A stretch of 64,000 bases of DNA from Leucobacter luti (GTDB taxonomy: Bacteria; Actinomycetota; Actinomycetes; Actinomycetales; Microbacteriaceae): the NCBI RefSeq assembly GCF_019464495.1, contig NZ_CP080492.1, positions 3,344,876 through 3,408,875 on the forward strand. Reading direction: 5' to 3'. Position numbers and translations under genes: made by a program. Under the pieces are notes generated by a model. It saw only the letters and a program-made list of their open reading frames with translations. It did not search any database and was not told where the DNA came from. Below are positions 16,744 to 26,500 of the stretch, one piece after another. Position 1 is the first letter of the stretch; every line of letters begins with the position of its first letter.

Positions 16744-17870
16744 CCTTCCAACAGGTGCCGGAAACAGGATCCCGCACCGCGTACGTCCCAGTGCCGGTGC
16801 GCCGCCGCGGGATCCCGTGGGCGCGCCTCGGAGCCTCAGTCTGGCGGATCGCCGTGCCAGTGGTGATTGCGCTCATCGTTGGCGCGCTCGCGCTTCTGGT
16901 CGGCGGCAAGAATCCGCTCGAAATCTACGGGATGCTCGTACGCGAGGCGTTTGGCGACGGAGCGCGGATCAACGCAACGCTTACTGCGGCGACGCCGCTC
17001 CTATTCACCGGCCTCGCTGCAGCCGTGGCGTTCCGAGCTGGCGTGTTCAACGTTGGCGTCGAGGGCAGCTTCGCCTTCGCGGGGCTCGCTGCGGCCGTGG
17101 TGGGTGCGAGCGTGGGGGGACTGCCCCCGATGCTTGCCGTGCTCGCGTGCCTCGTTGCAGGCGCGCTTGCCGGCATGCTCGTCTCCTTGGTTCCTGCCCT
17201 GCTGCGCACGTGGCTCGGGGTCGATGAGGTCGTATCGACGCTGATGTTCAACTTCATCGTGACCGGTGTGACCGCCTGGCTCGTGCAGTCGTTCTTTCTC
17301 GCTCCGGGACAGGCAAACTCCGCGACGGCATACGTTGCGGCGTCCGCAGAACTCCCCCCGCTCGCACCTCCCGGACAACTCAGCCTCGGCTTTGTCATCG
17401 CGATTTTGCTCGTGTTGGGATACGCGGTGTGGGCCAGGCGCAGCCGACTCGGATTCGAGTTCGACGCCGTGGGCAAGACCCCGCGATTCTCAATGGCGCA
17501 GGGACTGCGTGTGCGCACGGTGCTCATGACCGCCATGCTGGCATCTGGCGCAATCGGCGGCCTCGGCGGTGCCGTGCACGCCCTCGGCGTCGTGCACCGA
17601 TTCTCGGTGGGATTCTCGGCGAGTTTTGGTTTCACCGGCATCGCGATTGCGCTCCTTGCGCGATTCAATCCGATTGGGATCGTGATCGGCGCCGTCGCCT
17701 TCGGCGCTTTGGCAGCCGCGGGCGCAACCGTGCAGCTGTTCGTGAACATCCCGATCCAGCTCATCGACATTTTGCAGGGCACCGTCATGATGCTCGCCGT
17801 CGCGCAGTTTGCGATCCCGCGCCTGCGGAGGCGAAAGCGTGACGCTGCCGGATCGGGGGATCTCGCGTGA
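16740..17870 (+). CDS. Nucleoside ABC importer permease 1 (YufP-like)
   Basis: A 376-residue membrane protein with about nine to ten segments after a roughly 35-residue cytoplasmic start. The BPD_transp_2 motif FRAGVFNVGVEGSFAFAGLA lies near residue 98. The segment GKTPRFSMAQGLRV and the following helices are also typical. It overlaps the ATPase gene upstream and the second permease downstream by four bases each, so the subunits are likely made in step. Confidence 0.92.
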   Translation: MTFQQVPETGSRTAYVPVPVRRRGIPWARLGASVWRIAVPVVIALIVGALALLVGGKNPLEIYGMLVREAFGDGARINATLTAATPLLFTGLAAAVAFRAGVFNVGVEGSFAFAGLAAAVVGASVGGLPPMLAVLACLVAGALAGMLVSLVPALLRTWLGVDEVVSTLMFNFIVTGVTAWLVQSFFLAPGQANSATAYVAASAELPPLAPPGQLSLGFVIAILLVLGYAVWARRSRLGFEFDAVGKTPRFSMAQGLRVRTVLMTAMLASGAIGGLGGAVHALGVVHRFSVGFSASFGFTGIAIALLARFNPIGIVIGAVAFGALAAAGATVQLFVNIPIQLIDILQGTVMMLAVAQFAIPRLRRRKRDAAGSGDLA

Positions 17871-18769
17871 TCGACAGCATCATTAACTCAACGCTGCTGC
17901 TCGCAGTCCCGCTGGTCCTGGCTGCGCTCGGCGGTGCGATCCACCGCCGCGCCGGAGTCGTCAACATCGGCCTCGAAGGGCAGATGCTTGTCGGCGCCTT
18001 CTCCGGGATCATCGCGAGCACTGCGACAGGCAGCTGGCTTGTCGGGATCCTTGTCGGAGGGGTCGGCGGTGCCCTCGCCGGTCTCGTCATGAGCCTCGTG
18101 ATCACGCGGCTTTCGGCCAACGAGATCATCGTCGGTCTCGGATTCAACATCGTGGCCCTCGGAATCGTAGGCTTCACCCTGCGCGCCGTCTACGGCGTCT
18201 CAGGCACGCTGCGGTTCCCCAATCAGCCGCGGCTCCCGCGGATCACGATTCCTGGTCTGGACGAGGTGCCGATCCTCGGTGCCATCTTCAGCGGGAAAGA
18301 CGTGCTGTTCTGGTTTGCGGTGCTGCTGGTGCCGTTTCTCGCATGGGCGTTTGCGAATACTCGGTGGGGGATCCGGACGCGCGCAACCGGAGTGAGCGAG
18401 AGCGCTACGGCATCACTCGGCGTTCGCACGCTCGGCCTTCGAGACGCCGCTGGCACGATTGCCGGCATGCTCGCGGGGCTCGGCGGGGTGGCTCTCGCGC
18501 TCGGAGTGAGCGGACTGTTCAACGAGAACATGATCGCCGGACGCGGGTTCGTCGCGCTTGCAGCGTTCTACTTCGGACGCTCACGGCCACTGCCAACGGC
18601 ACTCGCCTGTCTGCTGTTCTCTTTCTTTGACGCACTGCAGATTCGCCTTCAGACCAGCGGGGGCTTCCCCTCCGACCTTATTCAAACCCTGCCGTACATC
18701 GCTGTTGTTGCGGTGCTCGCCTGGGCCGGGTATACCGGCCTGCGCCGCCGTACCCGGATGACGGCCTAG
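17867..18769 (+). CDS. Nucleoside ABC importer permease 2 (YufQ-like)
   Basis: A 300-residue BPD_transp_2 permease with about eight to nine membrane segments and the family motif RAGVVNIGLEGQMLVGAF near residue 28. The GTG start overlaps the stop of permease 1 (GTGA at 17867-17870). It completes the second BMP-type importer of the window. Its nearest relative here is the permease at 2058-3026, which has the same arrangement of motifs. Confidence 0.92.
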   Translation: MIDSIINSTLLLAVPLVLAALGGAIHRRAGVVNIGLEGQMLVGAFSGIIASTATGSWLVGILVGGVGGALAGLVMSLVITRLSANEIIVGLGFNIVALGIVGFTLRAVYGVSGTLRFPNQPRLPRITIPGLDEVPILGAIFSGKDVLFWFAVLLVPFLAWAFANTRWGIRTRATGVSESATASLGVRTLGLRDAAGTIAGMLAGLGGVALALGVSGLFNENMIAGRGFVALAAFYFGRSRPLPTALACLLFSFFDALQIRLQTSGGFPSDLIQTLPYIAVVAVLAWAGYTGLRRRTRMTA

Positions 18770-18786
18770 CCAGCATGAAGGACACC

Positions 18787-19350
18787 ATGACCCCCACACC
18801 GACCACGGCGCTGTTGCTCGTCGACGTGATCAACTCGTTCTACGAACCTGGCCAGCCGAATTATTACCCTGAGGTCGCCGCAACGTTGCCGGCGCTCGCT
18901 TCCCTGCGCGACACTGCACGCGCGCGTGATGCACTTGTGGTGCACGCGGTTGAGCGACACTACCGGGGACTTGCTGACTTCGAGTTCGACAAGCTGCCGC
19001 GGCACCACGAAGCTGGCGCACACGATGCGGATTTCTTCCCCGGCTTCGAGCCCGCGGCGCGCGTGCGCGAGATCGTCGTGCCGAAGCGGCGCTACTCAGC
19101 GTTCTACGCGACGGACTTGGACCTCGTGCTCCGCGAACAGGGCATCACCCGCGTGATCGTGGCTGGAGTGAAGACGAATGTCTGTATTCGTGCCACAGTG
19201 CAGGATGCCTTCGCTGGGGGCTTCGAAGTGGTCGTGCCGCGTGAAGCGACGAACTCGAACCGGCCGCACCTCGCCGAGGCGAGCCTTGAAGATATCGAGC
19301 GCTACTTCGGCAGTGTCGTGACGCTGCACGAGGCCGAGGCGCTGCTGTGA
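18787..19350 (+). CDS. Isochorismatase-like cysteine hydrolase
   Basis: A 187-residue amidase-type hydrolase of the isochorismatase/nicotinamidase fold. The candidate catalytic triad is visible: Asp in LLLVDVINSF, Lys in VPKRRYSAFYATDL and Cys in GVKTNVCIRATVQDAF. The start at ATG 18787 follows AAGGA; an ATG four codons earlier is possible. It lies in the importer operon with a sugar kinase and a nucleoside phosphorylase, so it may open or deamidate a nucleobase or related compound. The fold is secure; the substrate is not known. Confidence 0.88.
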   Translation: MTPTPTTALLLVDVINSFYEPGQPNYYPEVAATLPALASLRDTARARDALVVHAVERHYRGLADFEFDKLPRHHEAGAHDADFFPGFEPAARVREIVVPKRRYSAFYATDLDLVLREQGITRVIVAGVKTNVCIRATVQDAFAGGFEVVVPREATNSNRPHLAEASLEDIERYFGSVVTLHEAEALL

Positions 19351-20228
19351 CGGGCCGGACTCCCACGCTCGTGGTGAGTGGCTACGCGAGTATCGACTAC
19401 GCGCTGCAACTCGCCCCCTTTGAAGGGCTGGACGCCACGACGATCGTGCGTTCGCGTGCGGAAGAATGGCCACGCTTCGGCGGCGTCGCACACGTCACTC
19501 GCGCTGCTGCTGCCGCTGATCCCTCCGTGCGTGTTTCTGCCCTGTCGTGGGTCGGCACTGACACCGAGGCGACAGGGTGGCTGCACGCGATCACCGCGGG
19601 CGGAGCGGATACCGCGGGTGTTGCCGTGGCGGGCACGCGCAGTCCGTCGTCGCACCTGCTGTACCCGGAGGGCCAGGGCACGATCTGCCTGTTTGATCCA
19701 GGAGACTGCCACGAGATCGGGCTCACCGATGCGCAGCGGGAGCTCCTCACCACCGCGGATCTCGCGGTGGTGACGATCGGGCCAGCTGCTGCGACCGCTG
19801 AGCTCCTCGAGCTCGTACCCGCCGAGTGCGGTGTGTTCTGGATCGTGAAGCAGGACCCTGCGTCGCTGCCGCCGTCACTGGCAGAAGCGCTCGCGTCCCG
19901 GGCACAGATTGTCACCCTGAGCGAGGGTGAGCGCGCCTACGTCGACACGATCTCCCGCCTGGCGCAGCCCGGCACGCTGATCGTGCTCACGCGCGGTGCG
20001 GCGGGGGCAGAACTGCTGCGCGTTGCCGCAGCAGGCGAGATCGTCTCCTGCGGGAGCGTTCCAGCTCACCCGGTGGTTGGCGTCGACACGACAGGGGCTG
20101 GCGACACCTTCTCCGGGACGCTCGCTGCGCGGCTCGTGCGCGATCCAGCACCGGGTCCCGAGACCATGCTCGACCACATCAGGGACGCAGCGGCAGCGAC
20201 CGCCCAGATGCTCGCGGCCCGCGCATAG
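19347..20228 (+). CDS. PfkB-family carbohydrate or nucleoside kinase
   Basis: A 293-residue kinase. The N-terminus is unusual (VVSGYASIDYALQLAPFEG), with FGGVAHVTRAAAAA where ribokinases have GGKGxNQA. The C-terminal signature VDTTGAGDTFSGTLAARL with the catalytic Asp is complete. Its GTG start overlaps the preceding stop (GTGA). It is clearly distinct from the ribokinase at 5991 and would act on a sugar or nucleoside delivered by the importer. The exact substrate cannot be read from the sequence. Confidence 0.87.
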   Translation: MTGRTPTLVVSGYASIDYALQLAPFEGLDATTIVRSRAEEWPRFGGVAHVTRAAAAADPSVRVSALSWVGTDTEATGWLHAITAGGADTAGVAVAGTRSPSSHLLYPEGQGTICLFDPGDCHEIGLTDAQRELLTTADLAVVTIGPAAATAELLELVPAECGVFWIVKQDPASLPPSLAEALASRAQIVTLSEGERAYVDTISRLAQPGTLIVLTRGAAGAELLRVAAAGEIVSCGSVPAHPVVGVDTTGAGDTFSGTLAARLVRDPAPGPETMLDHIRDAAAATAQMLAARA

Positions 20229-20271
20229 CCGGCCGCCACACAGACCAAGTGATGAATAGAAAGAGGAACGA

Positions 20272-21006
20272 ATGATTACGGCGAACGAAGCCTGGTACCT
20301 GCACTGCACTCCCGAGCAGGTCGGGGAAGACGCCATTATCGTCGGCGACCGCGGCCGCGTGCTGCTCGCGACGGAACTGCTCGATGACGCACAGCTGCTC
20401 AACGAGGACCGCGGACTCACCACTGCAACGGGAACGTACAAGGGCCGGAAGATTACGGTCTCCGCCTTCGGCATGGGCGCACCAATCGCAGCAGTCGTGG
20501 TCGAAGAGCTTGCCTCCATCGGCGTGCGGCGCGTGCTCCGGCTCGGCACCGTCATGACTGCTGGGGTGAGCGAACTGGGCGACCTTGTGGTCGCGCATGG
20601 CGCGATCCGGGGGGAGGGGACCTCGCTCGGCTACCTGCCGCTCGAATACCCTGCGGTCCCTGACTTCGAACTCACTGCGCATGCCGAGGCTGCTGCCCGC
20701 GCCACCGGTCTTCCGGTGCGCACCGGAATCTACGCGACCGCGGACGGGTTCTACACCGATCTCATGCGTCGCGGCGATCCTGCGGGGCAGGCTGAGCTGT
20801 ACGCCGAGCGCGCTGCACAGCACGTTGTCGGCACCGATATGGAGACGAGTGCCGTGTTCGTGGTGGCCCGCGCGCGCGGCATCGCGGCGGCATCGCTCTG
20901 CCTGGCGAGCGTCGACGGACGCGACTTCTCGAAGCTCGACGCTGAGCCGAGGCGTGAAGCAGAGCTGCAACTGCTCCGCGCCGGCCTTGAAGCACTCGCG
21001 GCGTAG
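20272..21006 (+). CDS. Nucleoside phosphorylase (PNP/UDP family)
   Basis: A 244-residue enzyme of the PNP_UDP_1 family that splits nucleosides with phosphate to give a sugar-1-phosphate and a base. Visible motifs are IIVGDRGRV (phosphate binding), AFGMGAPIAAVVVEEL, VLRLGTVMTAG and VGTDMETSAVFVVARARG, where the Met-Glu pair contacts ribose. The ATG follows AGAAAGAGG. In contrast to the first cluster, which hydrolyses nucleosides, this operon appears to use phosphorolysis. Base preference is unclear. Confidence 0.9.
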   Translation: MITANEAWYLHCTPEQVGEDAIIVGDRGRVLLATELLDDAQLLNEDRGLTTATGTYKGRKITVSAFGMGAPIAAVVVEELASIGVRRVLRLGTVMTAGVSELGDLVVAHGAIRGEGTSLGYLPLEYPAVPDFELTAHAEAAARATGLPVRTGIYATADGFYTDLMRRGDPAGQAELYAERAAQHVVGTDMETSAVFVVARARGIAAASLCLASVDGRDFSKLDAEPRREAELQLLRAGLEALAA

Positions 21007-21026
21007 TGCCCGATTCTTTCGGGCAC
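21006..21026 (+). terminator. Small hairpin between phosphorylase and SIS genes
   Basis: GTGCCCGA and its complement flank the five-base loop TTCTT, starting on the last base of the phosphorylase stop codon. There is no T run. It may trim or partly end the transcript within the operon; a stabilising role is equally possible. Confidence 0.4.
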
Positions 21027-21112
21027 AGTGATCGGCTGCGCCAGTTCGGCAGCTGGCCAGTTGGGCCAGTTCGCCACCACACCACACAGACCAACTACCT
21101 AGGAGAAACACC

Positions 21113-21901
21113 ATGAGCATTGCTACCGGATACTTCGACGACGTCATCGCGAAGCTCGCGCGCGTTCGCGACACCCAGGACGAAGCCATCGCACAGGCCG
21201 CGGAGATCTGCGCCGACACCATCGCCAATGACGGCCTGGTGTTCACCTTCGGCACCGGACACGGCGGCTTCGCCGCCCTCGAGATGTTCCCCCGCACCGG
21301 CGGGGTGACAGGGTTCCGCCCCATCGTCGAGAGCTCGATCGCGCTGATGCACCACGTGCTTGGCGACCAGGGCACCGCCCAGTACCGCTTTCTGCACACC
21401 CGCGAGGGGTACGGCAATGCGATCCTGCGTTCGCACCAGATCAAGGAGGGCGACGCGCTGATCCTGTTCTCGCACTCGGGCATCAACGCCGTGATCCTCG
21501 ACATGGCCGTTGAATTCAAAGAGCGGGGCCTCAAAGTCATTGCGGTGACCTCGGTGCCGCACTCCTCGCAGGTCGAGAGCCGTCACTCAAGCGGACACCG
21601 ACTGTACGAGATCGCTGATGTCGTGATCGACACGGGCATTCCGCTCGAGGATGCCTCCCAGTTCATCGATGGCCTAGAGTTCCCGGTCGGCCCGACCTCG
21701 ACGTCGATCGCTGTCGCCGTCGGCCACGCTATCAACGCCTCCACCTCAGCGGCCCTCGTGGTACGCGGTGAGACGCCGATGATCATGGTGAACACGAACT
21801 CGAACCGCACGAAGTTCGCGCACCAGCAGAACGACCGCAACTACGCGGAACTGTGGCGCCGGCTGCGCTCGCGCGAGTTCTCCGCGCCGGAGGTGCGATA
21901 G
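21113..21901 (+). CDS. SIS-domain phosphosugar-binding protein
   Basis: A 262-residue single SIS-domain protein. Residues about 40-60 hold VFTFGTGHGGFAALEMFPRT, and LFSHSGINAVILDMAVEFK carries the Ser that binds sugar phosphate. It resembles uncharacterised sugar-isomerase-like proteins found beside BMP-type importers more than the GlmS or GutQ enzymes. It may isomerise the sugar phosphate made by the kinase or phosphorylase upstream; that is inference. GGAGAAA gives a good ribosome site. The 106 bases before it hold a small hairpin and short CCAGTT/GGCC repeats. Confidence 0.85.
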   Translation: MSIATGYFDDVIAKLARVRDTQDEAIAQAAEICADTIANDGLVFTFGTGHGGFAALEMFPRTGGVTGFRPIVESSIALMHHVLGDQGTAQYRFLHTREGYGNAILRSHQIKEGDALILFSHSGINAVILDMAVEFKERGLKVIAVTSVPHSSQVESRHSSGHRLYEIADVVIDTGIPLEDASQFIDGLEFPVGPTSTSIAVAVGHAINASTSAALVVRGETPMIMVNTNSNRTKFAHQQNDRNYAELWRRLRSREFSAPEVR

Positions 21902-21903
21902 CC

Positions 21904-23358
21904 ATGGCGTCGTATGATCGCACGCTGTGTGTCGGAGGTGAGTGGGTTCCGGCACTGAGCGGTGAGACCATCGAAGTGCGTGATCCCGCCACTGGCGAGG
22001 TGATCGGGACGAGTTCCGTTGCGGGCGCTGCTGATGTCGATCGCGCCGTGGTCGCAGCACAGGAAGGGTTCCGGCGCTGGAACCTGCTGACCGCAGACGA
22101 GCGCTGCGATATTCTGCTTCGCGCTGCGGCGATCATTGACGAGCGCACCCCCGCGATGGCGGAACTGCTGACGCGTGAACAGGGCAAGCCGATTCCCGAC
22201 AGCGTGAAGGAAATCGCCTTCGGGGCTCAGGTAATTCGGTACTACGCGGAGCAAGGACGCCGGGTCTGGGGCTCGATGCGTCCCACGTCGCGGGCCGATA
22301 TCCGCTCGCTGGTCACGTGGGAGCCGCTCGGTGTGGTCGCCGCGATCGTGCCGTGGAACTACCCGGTTGACCTGTACGCCTGGAAGATCGGGCCGGCACT
22401 TGCCGCTGGCAACTCAGTTGTGGTGAAGCCGCCCACCGAGGCGCCGCTCGCGATTGCCGAGTTCGTGCAGTGCTTCCTCGATGCCGGGATTCCAGAGGGC
22501 GTACTCTCAGATCTGCCTGGTGCGTTTGCTGCTGGGTCGCGGCTCTCCGAGCATCCTGACGTTGCCGCGATCACTGCGACTGCGTCGACGGCGACTGGGC
22601 AAGCGATCATGCGTTCAGCGGCGAGCACGATGAAGCGTGTGACGCTTGAGCTGGGCGGCCACTCGCCGTTCATCGTGCTCGACGATGCGGACATTGCTGA
22701 GGCAGCCACCGCCGCTGCGCGGCGTTCGTTCTCGAACGCGGGCCAGATTTGCATCGCGGTGAACCGAATTCTCGTCGCTGAGTCGATTGCCGATGAGTTT
22801 GCGGAGGCGGTGATCGCTGAGGCGCGCGCCATCACGCTGGGGCACGGAGTCGAAGCGGGGATCACCGGGGGGCCGGTGACCACGGCTGCCGTGATCGAGA
22901 AATCGCGCAGGCACATTGCTGAGGCACTCGCGAGCGGGGCCGTGCTCGGCACCGGTGGCAAGAATGCTGAAGTGCGTGATGGGCTTGACGCGACGATGTT
23001 CTTCGAGCCGACCGTGCTCGATCGGGTGTCTGCTGACGCGCTTGTGATGCATGAGGAGACCTTTGGTCCGCTTGTCGCGGTGCACCGCTTCGCTGCCGGC
23101 ACCGATGTTGCCGAGCTTGCGAATCGGGGGGACTACGGCCTCGCGGCGTACGTCTACGGAAACGATCTCGATCGCGCGTGGGGTGTCGCTGAGCGGATCC
23201 ACGCCGGCGGTGTCGGGGTGAATATCAATGACGTGTCTGAGTTGCAGGCGCCGTTTGGCGGATGGAAGATGTCTGGGTTTGGGCGCGAGCTCGGCCCTGA
23301 GGGGCTGCAGGGCATGATGCAGCAGCGCCACATTCGTCTGCGCCGTCGGCACGCGTAG
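21904..23358 (+). CDS. NAD(P)-dependent aldehyde dehydrogenase
   Basis: A 484-residue enzyme of the aldehyde dehydrogenase superfamily that oxidises an aldehyde to the acid. It has the NAD-site IVPWNYPVDLYAWKIGPALA, the catalytic Glu in TLELGGHSPFIVL, the catalytic Cys in SNAGQICIAVNRI and EETFGPLVAVHRF. ATG 21904 was chosen since it follows GGAGG and lies two bases after the SIS stop; a longer frame from 21853 lies inside the SIS gene. As the last operon gene it may oxidise an aldehyde left after base or sugar breakdown. Confidence 0.92.
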   Translation: MASYDRTLCVGGEWVPALSGETIEVRDPATGEVIGTSSVAGAADVDRAVVAAQEGFRRWNLLTADERCDILLRAAAIIDERTPAMAELLTREQGKPIPDSVKEIAFGAQVIRYYAEQGRRVWGSMRPTSRADIRSLVTWEPLGVVAAIVPWNYPVDLYAWKIGPALAAGNSVVVKPPTEAPLAIAEFVQCFLDAGIPEGVLSDLPGAFAAGSRLSEHPDVAAITATASTATGQAIMRSAASTMKRVTLELGGHSPFIVLDDADIAEAATAAARRSFSNAGQICIAVNRILVAESIADEFAEAVIAEARAITLGHGVEAGITGGPVTTAAVIEKSRRHIAEALASGAVLGTGGKNAEVRDGLDATMFFEPTVLDRVSADALVMHEETFGPLVAVHRFAAGTDVAELANRGDYGLAAYVYGNDLDRAWGVAERIHAGGVGVNINDVSELQAPFGGWKMSGFGRELGPEGLQGMMQQRHIRLRRRHA

Positions 23359-23379
23359 ACGCTGCGGATCGAAATAGGG

Positions 23380-23416
23380 CACGTCGAGACTTCGGAGGCA
23401 CTGAAGTCTCGACGTG
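23380..23416. terminator. Hairpin between convergent operon end and dnaE2
   Basis: A perfect 14-bp stem (CACGTCGAGACTTC and complement) with a nine-base loop lies between the convergent aldehyde dehydrogenase gene and dnaE2. It is followed on the plus strand by CGTTGTTT. Position and strength suit a shared terminator. Confidence 0.75.
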
Positions 23417-23439
23417 CGTTGTTTCGACGTGCGTTGTTT
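23410..23439. repeat. 15-bp tandem direct repeat
   Basis: CGACGTGCGTTGTTT occurs twice back to back, the first copy overlapping the right arm of the hairpin just upstream. It looks like a small duplication in non-coding sequence. Confidence 0.85.
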
Positions 23440-23502
23440 CGGCGCGCTGTTGGCGTTCGGAGAACCGACTGGGGTCAGCGACTGCGCCAGAGGGTGCCCG
23501 GG

Positions 23503-26500
23503 TTAGTGGAAATCGCGAGACCCGATGCCTGCGGGGGCAGCCAGCGGCTCGAAACTGTTCGCGATGACGTTGACGACGCCCTCTGGCGAGCGCTCCAGAA
23601 CGCCTGTGACGAGCAGCGCCGGTGCGGAGCGAGCCACGAGCCTGTTGCGCTGCCACACCTGTGCAAACGTCACGATGTTCACTGTGCCCGCTTCGTCTTC
23701 CAGGGTGAGGAACGTGATGCCGCCGGCGGTGCTGGGGCGCTGCCGGTGGGTGACGAGCCCGGCAACGGTAATGGTGCTGCCTGGTGCTGCGCTTCGGGTG
23801 CTGTCTGAGCGCACCACCCGGCGCGCGTCGAGTGCGTCTCGGAGCAGCGCGAGTGGGTGCTCGCCGGTGACGATGCCGGTGCTCCAGAGGTCGAGCGCGG
23901 TCTGCTCGGAGCCGGTCAGCACCGGCAGAAGCGGTGGCTGTACGTGCACGGCGATGCCGGGGAGGAACCGTTCTCGGTTGTCGGCTGCTGGGGCAGCAGA
24001 CCAGAGCGCCTCGCGCCGCCCGATGCCGAGGCTGTCACACGCGCCCGCGGCAGCGAGCGCTTCGAGCCGGGGACGATCGAGATCGGCGCGGCGCGCGAGG
24101 TCAGCGAGGTCCAGGAACGGGCCGCCCTCAGCGCGTGCTGCGACAATGCGCTCGGCTGTTGACGTTTCGATGCCCCGGATCTCGGAGAGTCCGAGCCGTA
24201 CCGCGAACGCGTCGTCGCGGCGATGGGCGCCGCTCGTGTCGCGCGCGGTCCGGTCGAACGGAGGGACTGGGGCGGTGGCCTCGTGCGGGGCGATGGCCCG
24301 GATCGGCTCATCGGCCGTGCATTCGGTGTTGACTGCGTGTGCGGTGAGTCGGTGCGGGGTGGAGCTGGACCCGGACCCGGACCCGGTCCCGGTCCCGGCC
24401 TCGGGCCCGGGCTCGGACTCGGACCCGGACTCGGTTCCGGCCCCGGCCTCGGGTCCGGACTCATACCCGGGTCCGGGTCCTGACTCGGGTCCGCCCCTGA
24501 CCGCCTGGCTTGCCGTGTCTGCCCGGTTGGCTTCGTCCGCCATGCCTGCCCCGCGTGCCTTGCCGGCCGTGCCTGCCTCGGCCTCCGCCTTGCCTGCCCC
24601 GTGTGCCGTGCCTGGGGCGCCGGCTGTGCTGGCCGTGCCTCTGGTGCTCCTGGGGCCCGTGGCGTCGAGTGCTTCGAGATCTGCAAACGTGCCTGAGCGC
24701 TGCACATCGACGGGGAGGATCTTGACGCCGTGCCTGCGGGCATCTGCCACGAGGGTGCGTGGTGCGTAGAAGCCCATGGGTTGGGAGCGCAGTAGTCCCG
24801 CGAGAAAAGCGCCAGGGTAGTGCAGCTTGAACCAGGAGCTTATGTAGACGAGCAGCGCGAAGCTGATGGAGTGGCTCTCGGCGAAGCCGAAGTTCGCGAA
24901 CGCCTCGATTTGTTCGTAGAGATGGGTGGCGGCGTCTCCCGTGATGCCGTTGCGGGCCATCCCGGCAAAGAGTGTGTCACGCAGCGAATCGATGTGTTCC
25001 TGGCCACGCTTCGACCCCATGGCGCGGCGCAGCAGGTCGGCATCCTCCGCGGTGCAGTCACCCACCGCCATTGCCATCTGCATGAGCTGCTCTTGGAACA
25101 GCGGCACTCCGAGCGTGCGCTCGAGAACGGGCTGCAGCTTCGGGTGTGAATAGGTAATGTCTTCGGTGCCATTGCGGCGCCGGAGATAGGGGTGCACTGC
25201 ACCACCCTGGATCGGGCCAGGCCGGATGAGCGCGATCTCGATGACGAGATCGTAGAAGCTGCGGGGGAGGAGTCGCGGGAGCGTATTGAGTTGCGCGCGG
25301 CTCTCGAGCTGGAACACACCGATCGCGTCGGCGCGGCAGAGCATGTCGTAGACGCCGGGCTCTTCTTTCGGCACGGTTTCGAGGGTCCAGTGCTCGCCTG
25401 TCGCGCCCGCAATGATGTCCATCGTCTTTTGGAGCGCGCTGAGCATGCCGAGGCCGAGCATGTCGAACTTGACGAGCCCCATTGTTTCGCAGGATTCTTT
25501 GTCCCACTGCAACACGGTGCGGCGATCCATGCGTGCGTGCTCGATGGGGCAGACTTCGCCGACAGGGCGTTCGGTGAGCACCATTCCGCCCGAGTGTATG
25601 CCGAGATGGCGCGGGGCCTTGAGGAACTGTTGCGCCAGCCGTTGGACAGGGAGCGGGATCGGGCTATCCGGGTCTTCCTCGATGGCGCGCCAGCGCTCCA
25701 TCGCTTTGGTCCATGCTCGTTGCTGTCCGGCGCCGTAGCCGAGTGCCTTGGCCGCGTCGCGAATCGCCGCTTTGGGGCGGTAGCTGATGATGTTGGCGAC
25801 CTGTGCGGCGTTCCGCCGACCGTACGTTTCGTAGACGTACTGGATGACCTCTTCGCGGCGTTCTGAGTCAAAATCGACATCGATGTCGGGCTCCTCGTCG
25901 CGCATGCTTGAGAGGAACCGCTCGAAGGGGAGGTCGTAGCGGATCGAGTCGACCGCGGTGATGTGGAGCACGAAGCAGACTGCGGAGTTGGCCGCCGATC
26001 CGCGGCCCTGACAGAGGATTCCGCGGCGGCGAGCTTCCTGCACGAGATCGTGCACGATGAGGAAATAGCCGGGGAAATCTTTTTCCTCGATCACCTCCAG
26101 TTCGCGCGTGAGACGGGTACGCACGCTGTCGGTGAGTGCGCCATAGCGTCGCTCAGCCCCCTCCCACACGAGCTGGCGAAGCCAGGACATCGGGGTGTGC
26201 CCTGCGGGGACGGGGAGCTGGGGGAGGCGCGGCTTGGCGGAGCGGAGTGGGAACGCGAGTTCGCGTGCGAGCGGGACGGTGCGGGCGATCGCATCGGAAT
26301 AGCGTGCGAAGCGGCGGAGCTGCGCGGCTCCCGAGCGCAGACGCGCTGCGCCTGAGGCTGGGAGGTGTGGGTCGAGCTCGTCAAGGCTGCGGCGGGCGCG
26401 CACAGCCGACATCGCCTCGGCGAGTGGTGCCTGTGCGCGAGTGGCATAGTGCACGTTGCCGGTGACGATGAGCGGCAGGTGCTGTTCTGCGGCAAGGGCG

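Noticed and set aside
20179..21540. A 453-residue minus-strand frame
   Set aside because: Antisense to the nucleoside phosphorylase and SIS genes, without any recognisable domain.
24370..24489. Possible intergenic microsatellite or assembly join
   Set aside because: The frame stays open on both sides, and the flanking DnaE2 sequence is in the same frame, so I keep it as a coding repeat; an artefact cannot be wholly excluded.
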